Of a stretch of DNA of 64,000 bases, positions 16,269-25,033 are shown piece by piece. The notes below the pieces were generated by a model. That model did no database searches, was not told where the DNA came from, and was given only the letters and a program-made list of their open reading frames with translations. Positions within the stretch are counted from its first letter, which is position 1; each line of letters begins with the position of its first letter. The stretch spans positions 1 through 64,000 of the forward strand of contig NZ_LAPZ01000015.1 of NCBI RefSeq assembly GCF_002120225.1. Reading direction: 5' to 3'. The position numbers were made by a program, and so were the translations under genes. The DNA is from Tenacibaculum holothuriorum. GTDB taxonomy: Bacteria; Bacteroidota; Bacteroidia; Flavobacteriales; Flavobacteriaceae.

Positions 16269-18155
16269 TTAGCGAATCACTAATTTTTTAGTCGCTGTTT
16301 TACCATTTTCAACAACCTTTAATAAGTAAATTCCAGTATTAAGACCAGAAACATTTACTGTTTTATTATTAGGCGTTAATTTAGTTGATAAAACGTTTCT
16401 TCCTAAAATATTGTAAATCTTTACATCTAAGTTTTCTTGTAAAGAAGTTCTAATAGTAACATTATCTCCAGTTACTGGGTTAGGGAAAACACCAAAGTTT
16501 TTAATAGTATTTTCTTCAGTTCCTAAAACAATTCCTGCAGCTTCTGTTGCATAGATTTGAACTGTTGAGTTAAATCTACCAGCAATACCAGTAATCATAT
16601 GAGTTCCACTAGGAATTACATTTCCAATAAAATCTGCTCCAGAGAAGTTAGTTCTAAAGACCATAGTTTCTCCGTTGTTAGAAATATTGTAGTTTTTACC
16701 AGCTTCAAATGCCTTTGTACCATCTGCATCATCGAAAGTAGCAACTTCAATTTTTACCCATTCAGATTCGTAATCGTTAATGTTTGCTTTTAAATCTTCT
16801 AAAGAAACAGTTGTTGTTGTAAAAGATTGACCAGTTGCATCTGGAGTTCCTGGGTCTTCAGTAGGAATAAACTGCTTAGTTCCTGAAAAAGAGCTTAGTT
16901 TACCACGTAATCCCGTTCCTGCATCACCAGGATTATAAGTAGTAGTAATTACGTTGTCTGGATCATCAATTAAAATACCAGCTGTAGCATCTTGAATATA
17001 TCTTTGATTTCTGCTGTTACCTGTATTATAAGTTAAAACAACTTGTCCAGTTACTTCATAATATTTATCCTCATCAGCAGCACGTAAAGCAGCTAAATTA
17101 GCTACTTGTGTATAAGCAGCCCTACTAAAAGTAACGGTAGCTTTTTTCTCAGGGCTTAAAGAATTTCCGCTATTATCAACTAACTCTACTGTTGCAGTGT
17201 AACTTTGTCCTGCAACCATATCAATAGTAACATCATTAGCAGTAAAGGCTTTTTGAACTGTTGTATTTCCTCCAGTAACTAAAGTTTGCTTAATGTACCC
17301 AGCTCCAGATCCATCACTATCTCCTGAACCATTATCTGCAGATAAATTAAAGTTTTCTACCGACATTTTAACAACCGCCTGAGTTACATTAGGAGCGTAT
17401 TCAGTATTATTTGTTGGAGCTGTAATACTTATTGAAGGATTAGTTGATTGAGTCATTATGTCGTTCCATGTAGTAGCAACACGAATTCCATCAATTACTG
17501 CATTAGGAATATTAGATGATTGTCTAAATGCAATTTGATTTAAGTCAGAAGCATTAGATCCATTATCAACAGTAGCCTCTGGTGTACCAGGTTCAGTATT
17601 AGCAACTGCTGATAATACATAAACAGAAGCAGCACCAGCTGTAAAATCATATTTAAGAACTACTAAATAAGTTGTGTCTAAATCATATTCTGTTGTACCA
17701 TAAACAGTATCTCCTCCTCCTTCTCTAATTCCAAATAAAACTTTATCTGAAGCACTTTTTTTAGCATAAAGCCTCCCAAAAAAAGATCCTGAAGTAGTTC
17801 TAAAATGCATAAAATAATTCCCTGAACCTACAGCTGTAACTTTAACTAAAGCGCCAGCATATAAATTTCCAGATGAAACAGCAGTAAATGTTCTATTAAC
17901 ATCTTGACTTTTAGAAGGATCTATAACAGCTGAACCTCCAACTCCTGATGAAGGATAGCTAGCCATTGATAAACTTGTTGTTGAATAAGCTACAGCAGTT
18001 GTGCCAGAGTGAGAACTCCATACATCACTACTTACAGCAGTTAAATCTCCAGCAGATGCACCATAGTCAAAATTCTCGTTAATTAACGTTTGCCCCAAAG
18101 AAACAGAACTAATAACTAAGGTTAGTAATAAAGTAAAAAAGTAATTTTTTTTCAT
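16269..18155 (-). CDS. T9SS-secreted protein with DUF5689-like domain
   Basis: Protein of 628 residues. ATG 18155 gives a clean signal peptide (MKKNYFFTLLL...VSLGQ) and agrees with the promoter at 18179-18186; a longer frame to 18230 would start inside or before that promoter. The N-terminal 220 residues look like a lectin/glucanase-type beta sandwich (LINENFDYGASAGDL at its start). A middle region (AALRAADEDKYYEVTGQVVL, later GTKQFIPTEDPG) resembles DUF5689, an OB-like domain seen beside nuclease/phosphatase domains in Bacteroidota. The end is a T9SS type A sorting domain (FGVFPNPVTGDNVTI, then GIYLLKV). No catalytic site is apparent, so it may be an adhesin or binding protein. Confidence 0.85.
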   Translation of the reverse strand: MKKNYFFTLLLTLVISSVSLGQTLINENFDYGASAGDLTAVSSDVWSSHSGTTAVAYSTTSLSMASYPSSGVGGSAVIDPSKSQDVNRTFTAVSSGNLYAGALVKVTAVGSGNYFMHFRTTSGSFFGRLYAKKSASDKVLFGIREGGGDTVYGTTEYDLDTTYLVVLKYDFTAGAASVYVLSAVANTEPGTPEATVDNGSNASDLNQIAFRQSSNIPNAVIDGIRVATTWNDIMTQSTNPSISITAPTNNTEYAPNVTQAVVKMSVENFNLSADNGSGDSDGSGAGYIKQTLVTGGNTTVQKAFTANDVTIDMVAGQSYTATVELVDNSGNSLSPEKKATVTFSRAAYTQVANLAALRAADEDKYYEVTGQVVLTYNTGNSRNQRYIQDATAGILIDDPDNVITTTYNPGDAGTGLRGKLSSFSGTKQFIPTEDPGTPDATGQSFTTTTVSLEDLKANINDYESEWVKIEVATFDDADGTKAFEAGKNYNISNNGETMVFRTNFSGADFIGNVIPSGTHMITGIAGRFNSTVQIYATEAAGIVLGTEENTIKNFGVFPNPVTGDNVTIRTSLQENLDVKIYNILGRNVLSTKLTPNNKTVNVSGLNTGIYLLKVVENGKTATKKLVIR

Positions 18156-18178
18156 AAAATAAGGTTTATTTATCCTAA

Positions 18179-18186
18179 CAAAGATA
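18179..18186 (-). promoter_or_regulatory. -7 box TATCTTTG of the T9SS-secreted protein gene
   Basis: Perfect TAnnTTTG match on the minus strand, 24 bases before ATG 18155. It decides the start choice for this gene. No good TTG is at -33. Confidence 0.6.
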
Positions 18187-18318
18187 TAAAACTTATACAA
18201 TGAATGTTTTAAGATAAGGTTAAGAAGCAAAAAAAACAGGAATTAACTCCTAATTTTAATAGAATATTAAATGTACGTTAAGTTACCTAGCCACGATAGA
18301 TTTTTGTTATTTTATCGT

Positions 18319-18326
18319 TATTTTTG
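18319..18326 (+). promoter_or_regulatory. -7 box TATTTTTG of the response regulator gene
   Basis: Perfect TAnnTTTG match 24 bases before ATG 18350. Confidence 0.6.
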
Positions 18327-18349
18327 GATTCATAATTAACTAAAACAAT

Positions 18350-19048
18350 ATGAACACTAACGATATTAAGATTTTATTGGTTGATGATGAACCAGATATT
18401 TTAGAAATAGTTGGTTACAACTTAAAATCGGAAGGATATCAAGTATTTACTGCTAACAACGGAATAGAAGGAGTTAAAACTGCTAAAAAGGTAAATCCGC
18501 ATTTAATACTTCTGGATATTATGATGCCAGAAATGGATGGGATAGAAGCTTGTGAAAAGATTAGAAACATTAAACCTTTAGAGAATACGATAATTTCTTT
18601 TTTAACTGCTAGAGGAGAAGATTACTCTCAAGTAGCAGGGTTTGATGCAGGAGCAGATGATTATATTACAAAACCTATAAAACCAAAGGTTTTAGTTAGT
18701 AAAGTAAAGTCATTACTTCGTCGTTTAAAAACTGAAGAAAAGTCTGATACTACAACTAAAATTGGTGATATTGTTATTAATAGAGACGAATACGTAGTTT
18801 TTAAGGGCGATAACAAAATAACCTTGCCAAGAAAAGAGTTTGAATTATTTTCATTGTTAACTTCTAAACCAGGGAAAGTATTTAAAAGAGAAGTAATTCT
18901 AGACAGTGTTTGGGGAAATGAAGTTGTTGTAGGAGGTAGAACTATAGATGTACATATTAGAAAACTAAGAGAAAAAATCGGTGACTCATACTTTAAAACA
19001 GTAAAAGGAGTAGGGTACAAATTTGTACTTGAAGGAGCCGAAAAATAA
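18350..19048 (+). CDS. OmpR/PhoB-family response regulator
   Basis: DNA-binding response regulator of 232 residues. The receiver domain (1-120) has the acidic pair in VDDEPD at 11-13, the phosphoacceptor Asp56 in LLDIMMPEMDG, the Thr in FLTARG and the Lys in ITKPIKP. The C-terminal winged helix (about 135-230) shows LPRKEFELFSLL, VGGRTIDVHIRKLREKIG and TVKGVGYKF. The next gene is a PhoR-like kinase, so the pair forms a two-component system. In Bacteroidota such PhoB/RprY-like regulators respond to phosphate or envelope conditions; the signal here is not known. It is divergent from the T9SS protein gene. Confidence 0.92.
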   Translation: MNTNDIKILLVDDEPDILEIVGYNLKSEGYQVFTANNGIEGVKTAKKVNPHLILLDIMMPEMDGIEACEKIRNIKPLENTIISFLTARGEDYSQVAGFDAGADDYITKPIKPKVLVSKVKSLLRRLKTEEKSDTTTKIGDIVINRDEYVVFKGDNKITLPRKEFELFSLLTSKPGKVFKREVILDSVWGNEVVVGGRTIDVHIRKLREKIGDSYFKTVKGVGYKFVLEGAEK

Positions 19049-19067
19049 ACAATATAAAGGTGTAAAT

Positions 19068-19100
19068 TTGGTAGATTGCTTATAAGGCAATCTACTTTTG
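19068..19100 (+). promoter_or_regulatory. Hairpin with embedded promoter between regulator and kinase genes
   Basis: A perfect nine-base stem GTAGATTGC (19071-19079) with GCAATCTAC (19087-19095) is followed by TTTTG. The right arm overlaps a perfect -7 box TACTTTTG (19093-19100), and TTG at 19068-19070 gives a 22-base spacer. So the same bases can act as a weak terminator for the regulator transcript and as the kinase promoter. Confidence 0.55.
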
Positions 19101-19119
19101 TTTTATAGAATATAGTAAC

Positions 19120-20163
19120 ATGAAAAAAATAAAAAAAACATATCGATATGCATTGTGGTCAGCGTTATATTCAACGTTGTTGTCGATGCTAATAGCCTTA
19201 CTTTCCTATTTGTTTTTAGTAAAATCTTTAGGAATAGGAACTGTTATTGTTTTTGGAATGATAATGTATGTTGTGTCGTTTTTTATAATTCAGTTTAGAG
19301 CAGAACATTTTATCTATCAAAGAATTAAAAAACTTTACGAAGAAATTTCAATATTGAATATTAATGATTTAGAACGTAAAAAAGTAACTACAGATATTGA
19401 AGCACTTACCAAAACAGTAAAAGAATTTGTTGAAGGTAAAAGTGAAGAAATTGCGCATTTAAATCAACGAGATTCTTTTCGTAGAGACTTTTTAGGAAAC
19501 GTAGCACATGAGTTAAAAACACCATTGTTTACTGTACAAGGATATATTTTAACCTTGATGGAAGGAGCTGCAGAAGATGAGAAAATTAGAACTAAATATT
19601 TAGAAAGAGCTAATAAAGGAGTTGAGCGATTAACGTCTATAATTAAAGACTTAGATATGATTGCTAAGTTAGAAACTGAAGGAATGAAAATGAATATTGA
19701 AACATTTAATATTCTTGAACTTATTCAAAATGTTTTTGACTTATTTGAAATGAAAGCTAAGAAAAGAGGAATTACATTAAGGTTTGATAGAATTTATGAG
19801 TTTCCACATTTTGTAAAAGGTGATGTTGAAAGAATTGAGCAGGTACTTATCAATCTAGTTGTAAACTCTATAAAATACGGTAAGGTTGATGGTATTACCA
19901 CGGTAAGTATTGATGATTATAATTCAAACAAATTCATTATTAAAATTGCTGATAATGGTGAAGGTATTAAACAAGAACATTTATCAAGATTGTTTGAAAG
20001 GTTTTATAGAGTAGACCAAAGTAGATCTAGAGAACAAGGAGGTTCTGGTTTAGGATTATCAATTGTAAAGCACATTATTGAAGCCCATAATGAAACCATT
20101 CTTTTAAAAAGTACCTTTGGAGAAGGTTCTGAGTTTTCATTTACTTTAGAAAAAGCACAATAA
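19120..20163 (+). CDS. PhoR-like sensor histidine kinase
   Basis: Membrane histidine kinase of 347 residues. Two adjacent transmembrane helices (about 12-35 and 38-60) leave almost no periplasmic loop, so it probably senses within the membrane or cytoplasm. The HisKA motif FLGNVAHELKTPLFTVQGYI holds the phosphoacceptor His (about residue 129). The ATPase domain has the N box LINLVVNSIKYG, G1 IADNGEGI, F box LFERFYRVD and G2 GGSGLGLSIVKHI. It partners the regulator 71 bases upstream. No PAS domain is present. It ends in a terminator shared with the converging purD. Confidence 0.92.
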   Translation: MKKIKKTYRYALWSALYSTLLSMLIALLSYLFLVKSLGIGTVIVFGMIMYVVSFFIIQFRAEHFIYQRIKKLYEEISILNINDLERKKVTTDIEALTKTVKEFVEGKSEEIAHLNQRDSFRRDFLGNVAHELKTPLFTVQGYILTLMEGAAEDEKIRTKYLERANKGVERLTSIIKDLDMIAKLETEGMKMNIETFNILELIQNVFDLFEMKAKKRGITLRFDRIYEFPHFVKGDVERIEQVLINLVVNSIKYGKVDGITTVSIDDYNSNKFIIKIADNGEGIKQEHLSRLFERFYRVDQSRSREQGGSGLGLSIVKHIIEAHNETILLKSTFGEGSEFSFTLEKAQ

Positions 20164-20193
20164 AAAAGGAGTTTTATTAGAAACTCCTTTTTT
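20162..20193. terminator. Bidirectional terminator between kinase and purD
   Basis: AAAAAAGGAGTTT and AAACTCCTTTTTT form a perfect stem with a six-base loop; A and T runs on both sides allow use from either direction. Confidence 0.85.
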
Positions 20194-20196
20194 ATT

Positions 20197-21471
20197 TTAT
20201 TGTAGATCAAATCCGATATCTTTTCGATAATTCATTTTATCAAAAGATATTTTGTTGATGTTTTTATATGATTTTTCTAAAGCTTCATTTATTGAATTTC
20301 CTAAAGAAGTAATTGCCATTACACGTCCGCCACTTGTAACAGTTTTTCCGTCTTTAATTGTTGTTCCTGCATGATAAACAATAGAATCTTCTACAGAATT
20401 AAAACCTTTAATTTCTTTACCTTTTTCGTAGGCTTCAGGATATCCACCAGAAACTAACATAACTGTAGTGGCAGTTTGAGAAGTTACTTCGTAAGATTTT
20501 TCATGTAATGTTTGTTGAGCAACACCTTCAAATAAGTCTAATAAATCTGATTGAATTCTAGGTAAAACTACTTCGGTTTCTGGATCTCCCATACGAACGT
20601 TATATTCTATTACAAAAGGATCTCCGTTTACGTTCATTAATCCAATAAAAATAAATCCACGATAATCTATTCCATCTTTTTGTAACCCTTCAATAGTAGG
20701 CTTAATAATGCGTTCTTCGACCTTGTTTAAAAACTCTTGATTAGCAAACGGAACTGGAGAAATTGCTCCCATTCCACCTGTGTTTAAACCAGTATCACCT
20801 TCACCAATTCTCTTATAATCTTTAGCAGAAGGAAGTGTTTTATAGCTTTTACCATCGGTTAAAACAAATACGGAAAGTTCAATTCCATCTAGAAACTCTT
20901 CGATAACCACTGTGGTAGATGCTTCTCCAAATTTTTGATTGGTAAGCATTTCTTCAAGTTCTTTTTTAGCTTCTTCTAATGAGTTTAAAATTAAAACTCC
21001 TTTTCCTGCGGCTAATCCATCTGCTTTTAAAACATACGGAGCGTTTAAGGTTTCTAAAAAAATGAATCCGTTACTTAAAGTTTCTTTGGTAAATGATTGA
21101 TAACGGGCTGTAGGAATGTTGTGTTTTTCCATAAACTGCTTCGAAAAATCTTTACTCCCTTCTAATAAGGCTCCATCTTTTTTAGGACCAATAACAGGAA
21201 TATGTTTTAGCTCAATATCATTTAAAAAGAAATCGTGAACTCCAGCTACTAAAGGAGCTTCTGGCCCTACAACAACCATTTGTATGTTGTTTGTTAAAAC
21301 AGCATCTTTTACTTCAGAAAAATTGGTTGGATTAATGTCTAAATTTGTTGCTATTTGAGCGGTACCTGCATTACCAGGAGCAACAAATAATTGATTGATT
21401 TTGTTACTTTCGGAAAGCTTTTTAGTAAAGGCGTGTTCTCTACCACCTGAACCTAAAATTAAAATATTCAT
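20197..21471 (-). CDS. purD: Phosphoribosylamine-glycine ligase
   Basis: Enzyme of 424 residues for the second step of purine synthesis (phosphoribosylamine plus glycine plus ATP to GAR). It starts MNILILGSGGREHAFTKKL, the family N-terminal motif, and has the ATP-grasp core with LKADGLAAGKGVLI, GDTGLNTGGMGAISP and IEYNVRMGDPETEVVLPR. Length and ends match the family. It is transcribed alone, from a TATATTTG promoter just upstream, and is not linked to other purine genes here. A shared terminator follows. Confidence 0.97.
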   Translation of the reverse strand: MNILILGSGGREHAFTKKLSESNKINQLFVAPGNAGTAQIATNLDINPTNFSEVKDAVLTNNIQMVVVGPEAPLVAGVHDFFLNDIELKHIPVIGPKKDGALLEGSKDFSKQFMEKHNIPTARYQSFTKETLSNGFIFLETLNAPYVLKADGLAAGKGVLILNSLEEAKKELEEMLTNQKFGEASTTVVIEEFLDGIELSVFVLTDGKSYKTLPSAKDYKRIGEGDTGLNTGGMGAISPVPFANQEFLNKVEERIIKPTIEGLQKDGIDYRGFIFIGLMNVNGDPFVIEYNVRMGDPETEVVLPRIQSDLLDLFEGVAQQTLHEKSYEVTSQTATTVMLVSGGYPEAYEKGKEIKGFNSVEDSIVYHAGTTIKDGKTVTSGGRVMAITSLGNSINEALEKSYKNINKISFDKMNYRKDIGFDLQ

Positions 21472-21496
21472 TGTTTGTGTTGTGTTGTTGTGTTTG

Positions 21497-21504
21497 CAAA
21501 TATA
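21497..21504 (-). promoter_or_regulatory. -7 box TATATTTG of purD
   Basis: Perfect TAnnTTTG match on the minus strand, 26 bases before the purD ATG. It separates purD from the polysaccharide operon that ends at 21526. Confidence 0.55.
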
Positions 21505-21525
21505 TCACTATCAGCAAAAGGGTGT

Positions 21526-22287
21526 TTAAGAAATTCCCCATTTTCTAAAATATTTTATGGCTGAAATTAAATGAATAAAAAAGAGTTTTATACTCTTAGA
21601 AGATCCTTGCTTTAAAACATGAACAATTTCTTGTTTAGGATGATATAGTTTTTGTTTACCAGAAGCATCAATTTTTTTGCAAATATCTACATCTTCCATA
21701 TATAAAAAATAGCGCTCGTCAAATCCTTTTAAAGCGACTAAATCTTCAGTTTTATATAGGTGAAAACAACCTGTTAAATATTCAGGGCAAAAAGGTTGAG
21801 TTAAATCTTTATCATTATAAATTCCATGATTTACAATTTTTTTAAAAATTTTAACTCGTCTAAAAGCTAGTTCTAATACAGATGGATATCTTCTACATGA
21901 ATTTTGATAACTCCCGTTAGGATATAACACCTTTGGAGCTATCATAGATAGTTTTTCGTTTTTTTCTAACTGCTTAATTAAGTTACTTATCACCCCTATT
22001 TTAAAAGACACATCGGGATTTAAAATTAGATGATATTTAGAATTGAGGTTCTTTTGATTAATTACTCTATTGTGGGCAGAACCAAATCCTATATTTTGTT
22101 CAATAGGCACATATTCTATATCCTTATCAATAAAAACATATTCAAAAAACTTAGTTGATGTGTTGTCTATCAAATAAAGCTTTTTAGGGAGTGGGATTTG
22201 CAAAAAAGAATTAATAGTATTGTGAAGTCCTGTTAAATTCTCTTTGAATAAAACAATAGAGCAGGTTATTATTAATTTATCTTCCAT
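21526..22287 (-). CDS. Glycosyltransferase family 2, rhamnosyltransferase-like
   Basis: Protein of 253 residues with a GT-A fold. Motifs seen: YLIDNTS after the first strand, EQNIGFGSAHNR (WbbL-type NxGFGxAxN), LILNPDVSF as the DxD-like metal site, and a C-terminal YFLYMEDVDICKKI. This set is typical of the WbbL/rhamnosyltransferase branch of GT2. It is the last gene of the polysaccharide operon and adds a sugar to the repeat unit on the inner face of the membrane. Seven bases separate it from the sugar-phosphate transferase gene. The donor sugar cannot be read from sequence. Confidence 0.85.
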   Translation of the reverse strand: MEDKLIITCSIVLFKENLTGLHNTINSFLQIPLPKKLYLIDNTSTKFFEYVFIDKDIEYVPIEQNIGFGSAHNRVINQKNLNSKYHLILNPDVSFKIGVISNLIKQLEKNEKLSMIAPKVLYPNGSYQNSCRRYPSVLELAFRRVKIFKKIVNHGIYNDKDLTQPFCPEYLTGCFHLYKTEDLVALKGFDERYFLYMEDVDICKKIDASGKQKLYHPKQEIVHVLKQGSSKSIKLFFIHLISAIKYFRKWGIS

Positions 22288-22294
22288 TATTTAT

Positions 22295-23656
22295 TTAGTA
22301 GGCTTTTTCTTCTTCTTTTAGAAAATTAAAAATTGTTTGAAAAATTATTTTAACATCTAAGAAGAAAGACCAATTTTCGATGTAAAAAATATCTAACCGA
22401 ACTCTGTTTTCAATGTCCGACTTTTTAATTACTTCTCCTCTATAACCACTAATTTGAGCTAAGCCTGTAATTCCTGGTTTAACAGAGTTTCTTATCAAGT
22501 AATTTTCTACTTCATTGGTGTATTTTTTGGTTTGAATGTTTATATGTGGTCTTGGACCAACAGTACTCATATCTCCGATTAAAACATTAAAAAATTGAGG
22601 AAGCTCATCTAAACTAGTCTTTCTTAGAAAAGAACCAATCTTTGTTACTCTATCGTCATTTTTTGTGGCTGAAATCTTATCAGCATCGTCATTCACTCTC
22701 ATGGATCTTAATTTATAACAATAAAATTGTTTTCCATTTAATCCATCTCTTTTTTGTTTAAAAAACAAAGGCCCTTTTGAATCAATTAAAACGAGAAATG
22801 CTAAAATAGGTAATAACCAAGATAGTATAAAAATACAGATAAATAAAGAGAATATAATATCAAAAACTCTTTTAATTATATGTGTTTCTACTCGTTCAAA
22901 AGGTAGTGGTTTGGGCTTTAATATAGGAATAGTACCATAGTGTTCTAAAACAAAATCTTTACTATAAATAGCTTTACTTTTTGGTATTATTCTCAGTTCT
23001 AATTTTTGCTTAGCTACAAACTCTCTAATATTTATTAATTGTTTTTCATTAAACTTTGAAAATTCACAATAAATTTCATCAATATTATTTTGTACTATAT
23101 AATTAAAAGCATCATCATGTTTTCCTAAATATGATTTTGATTTGTATTCTTTATCAGAAAAAAAACCAAAAAAACGATAACCTAAATCATTACGTTCATT
23201 AAATAAATTTTCAATTTTTTTTGCAGAGTTAATTCCTCCAAGAACAACAATGTTTCTGTAGTTTTTTCCTTCTAATCTATAGAGTTTTAATAAGAAAAAA
23301 GTAAAAAGCTTTATAAAGATTATACTACTAATAATAAGTGAGTAAATTAATACTTGATTATTAATAATTTTTCCTTCTTTAAAAACACTAAAAAAGCTTA
23401 GATATGCTAAGGTAAAAACAAAAAAATGAGATAAAAGAAGCGTAAGTAATTTTGTAATATGTGTATACCTATAAACATTATAAAATTTGGTGTAATAGGA
23501 TAGAAGTAACCAAAAAAAAGTGATGTATGATAAAAAAGTAAAATTTAAATACTCTTTATCACCAACAAAATAAACAATTACATTAATGATTAATACATCA
23601 ATAAAAACTGTTAGAGGTTTAATTAATAAAGACCTTTTTTTTTCTTTTTTAATCAT
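22295..23656 (-). CDS. Undecaprenyl-phosphate sugar phosphotransferase, WcaJ-like
   Basis: Initiating enzyme of 453 residues that transfers a sugar phosphate to undecaprenyl phosphate and so starts each polysaccharide unit. About four N-terminal helices (10-120) precede a soluble nucleotide-binding-like domain (VVLGGINSAKKI near 137) and a fifth hydrophobic segment. The C-terminal bacterial sugar transferase domain shows RVFDIIFSLF, GPLFFKQKRDGLNGKQF, KLRSMRVNDDADK, SLDELPQFFNVLIGDMS and VGPRPH, including the conserved Asp-Glu pair. It overlaps the O-antigen ligase-like gene by eight bases. Confidence 0.93.
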   Translation of the reverse strand: MIKKEKKRSLLIKPLTVFIDVLIINVIVYFVGDKEYLNFTFLSYITFFWLLLSYYTKFYNVYRYTHITKLLTLLLSHFFVFTLAYLSFFSVFKEGKIINNQVLIYSLIISSIIFIKLFTFFLLKLYRLEGKNYRNIVVLGGINSAKKIENLFNERNDLGYRFFGFFSDKEYKSKSYLGKHDDAFNYIVQNNIDEIYCEFSKFNEKQLINIREFVAKQKLELRIIPKSKAIYSKDFVLEHYGTIPILKPKPLPFERVETHIIKRVFDIIFSLFICIFILSWLLPILAFLVLIDSKGPLFFKQKRDGLNGKQFYCYKLRSMRVNDDADKISATKNDDRVTKIGSFLRKTSLDELPQFFNVLIGDMSTVGPRPHINIQTKKYTNEVENYLIRNSVKPGITGLAQISGYRGEVIKKSDIENRVRLDIFYIENWSFFLDVKIIFQTIFNFLKEEEKAY

Positions 23657-24875
23657 TAGGGTTAGTACTACTTATAGGCTTTTTAGTATTTAGTAAAAGT
23701 AAAAAAATAATACTGAAAAAATAGATCCCCCTTTGTCTATTTAAAATGCTCTCAGTTATCATTAAGGATGCAAAAATTATAAAAACAGTAATAGTAAATT
23801 TATCTTTTTTATGAACTGCATTTTTGAAACTTAGAAACAATATTATAAGTAAAAGCAAAAGGCCAAAGAAACCTATTTCGGCCATGGTTTGATTATATTG
23901 ATTATGAAAATTAAAGGTTGTTCCATATCCCTCAGGAACTCTATACTCATTACACTTTTGATTTAGTTTTTCTTGTGTTGCATTTAATCCATATCCTTTA
24001 AAAAAAATGTGGTCTTCTTCTTCAAATTCATATAAAAAGCGAGTATAAAGTATTCGTAACTCGGAACCATTAAAGTAATAGTTTTTTTCAAAATCTTTTT
24101 TTACAAGTACCTCTTTAATTTTTTTAGGAATTAATTCTGTATAAAATGCAGGGTTATTATTTATGTATAGAAAACTAAAAACAAAAAGGAGAATTGATAA
24201 TATAGTTAGTTTTGTTTTAGACAAAGAAACTAAGCTTTTTGAATTTAATAAGACTAATGAGATTAAGGATGTAATAATAATATTCTTAGAACTTAGTAAT
24301 AATAAGAAAATGATAAGAATAGAAAGTAAAACGTTATTAGTAAAGGTCTTTTTTTCATTATAAATAAGATGAAAAACACCTACAATGGTAAATAAAGAAA
24401 CGTAAATTCTATTTAAACCTAAAGGGCTCACTAATTCATGTTTAGCCAAGACATTTATATCGTTTGAAGAAAGATAGTTTATAGAGCCTATTGTTATAAA
24501 AAACAAAGCATAAAGAACTAATACATAAGAAAAATATTTAAAAATATTCCGAATTTGAGTGCTACTAAATTTAGGGATAAAAGAGAATAGCAAAGGAATA
24601 ATAAATAAAGCAGATTTATTACCAATTCCTTTTAAAGTTAAATTCTTATCTATAGACCATAAGTAAGATAGAGTCATTAAAATATATAAGAAAATAAAAG
24701 TAATAATTACTCTATTGAAACGAGGCTTAATTTTATATTTTACAGCAAAAAACACAGTGTAAAGTATAAATAGAAAATAAAAAATATTATTAATGTTATG
24801 AGGAAGCGGTAAAGAACAAATTATTAGAAGAATAAATAAACTAAAGAGGTTTTTATGTTGTGCTTTTTGTAGCAT
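23649..24875 (-). CDS. O-antigen ligase/polymerase-like membrane protein
   Basis: Integral membrane protein of 408 residues with about eleven hydrophobic helices. A large outer loop near residues 250-320 contains FKGYGLNATQEKL and FNFHNQYNQTMAEIGFFG; the HNxx...G pattern is typical of the Wzy_C/O-antigen ligase family. It should polymerise repeat units or ligate the polymer on the outer face of the inner membrane. A second protein of the same kind is encoded at 26109. Which is polymerase and which is ligase cannot be decided. It overlaps the WcaJ-like gene; 158 bases without visible features precede it. Confidence 0.8.
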   Translation of the reverse strand: MLQKAQHKNLFSLFILLIICSLPLPHNINNIFYFLFILYTVFFAVKYKIKPRFNRVIITFIFLYILMTLSYLWSIDKNLTLKGIGNKSALFIIPLLFSFIPKFSSTQIRNIFKYFSYVLVLYALFFITIGSINYLSSNDINVLAKHELVSPLGLNRIYVSLFTIVGVFHLIYNEKKTFTNNVLLSILIIFLLLLSSKNIIITSLISLVLLNSKSLVSLSKTKLTILSILLFVFSFLYINNNPAFYTELIPKKIKEVLVKKDFEKNYYFNGSELRILYTRFLYEFEEEDHIFFKGYGLNATQEKLNQKCNEYRVPEGYGTTFNFHNQYNQTMAEIGFFGLLLLLIILFLSFKNAVHKKDKFTITVFIIFASLMITESILNRQRGIYFFSIIFLLLLNTKKPISSTNPND

Positions 24876-25033
24876 ATATTAATATTAAGTTCAATTATAA
24901 TAATAAAATAATAATTCACATATTTTTCAGATAAACTATCTCTCCTCTTTCCGACTGAGTATAAGATTGGAATTGTAATAAGAAATAAAAAAATTATAGC
25001 ATACGGTAAAACTTCACATCAAATTGAAACAAA

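Noticed and set aside
24876..25033. Gap of 158 bases in the polysaccharide operon, checked for a small gene or promoter
   Set aside because: No start-to-stop frame of interest, no TAnnTTTG and no hairpin; probably remnant spacer.
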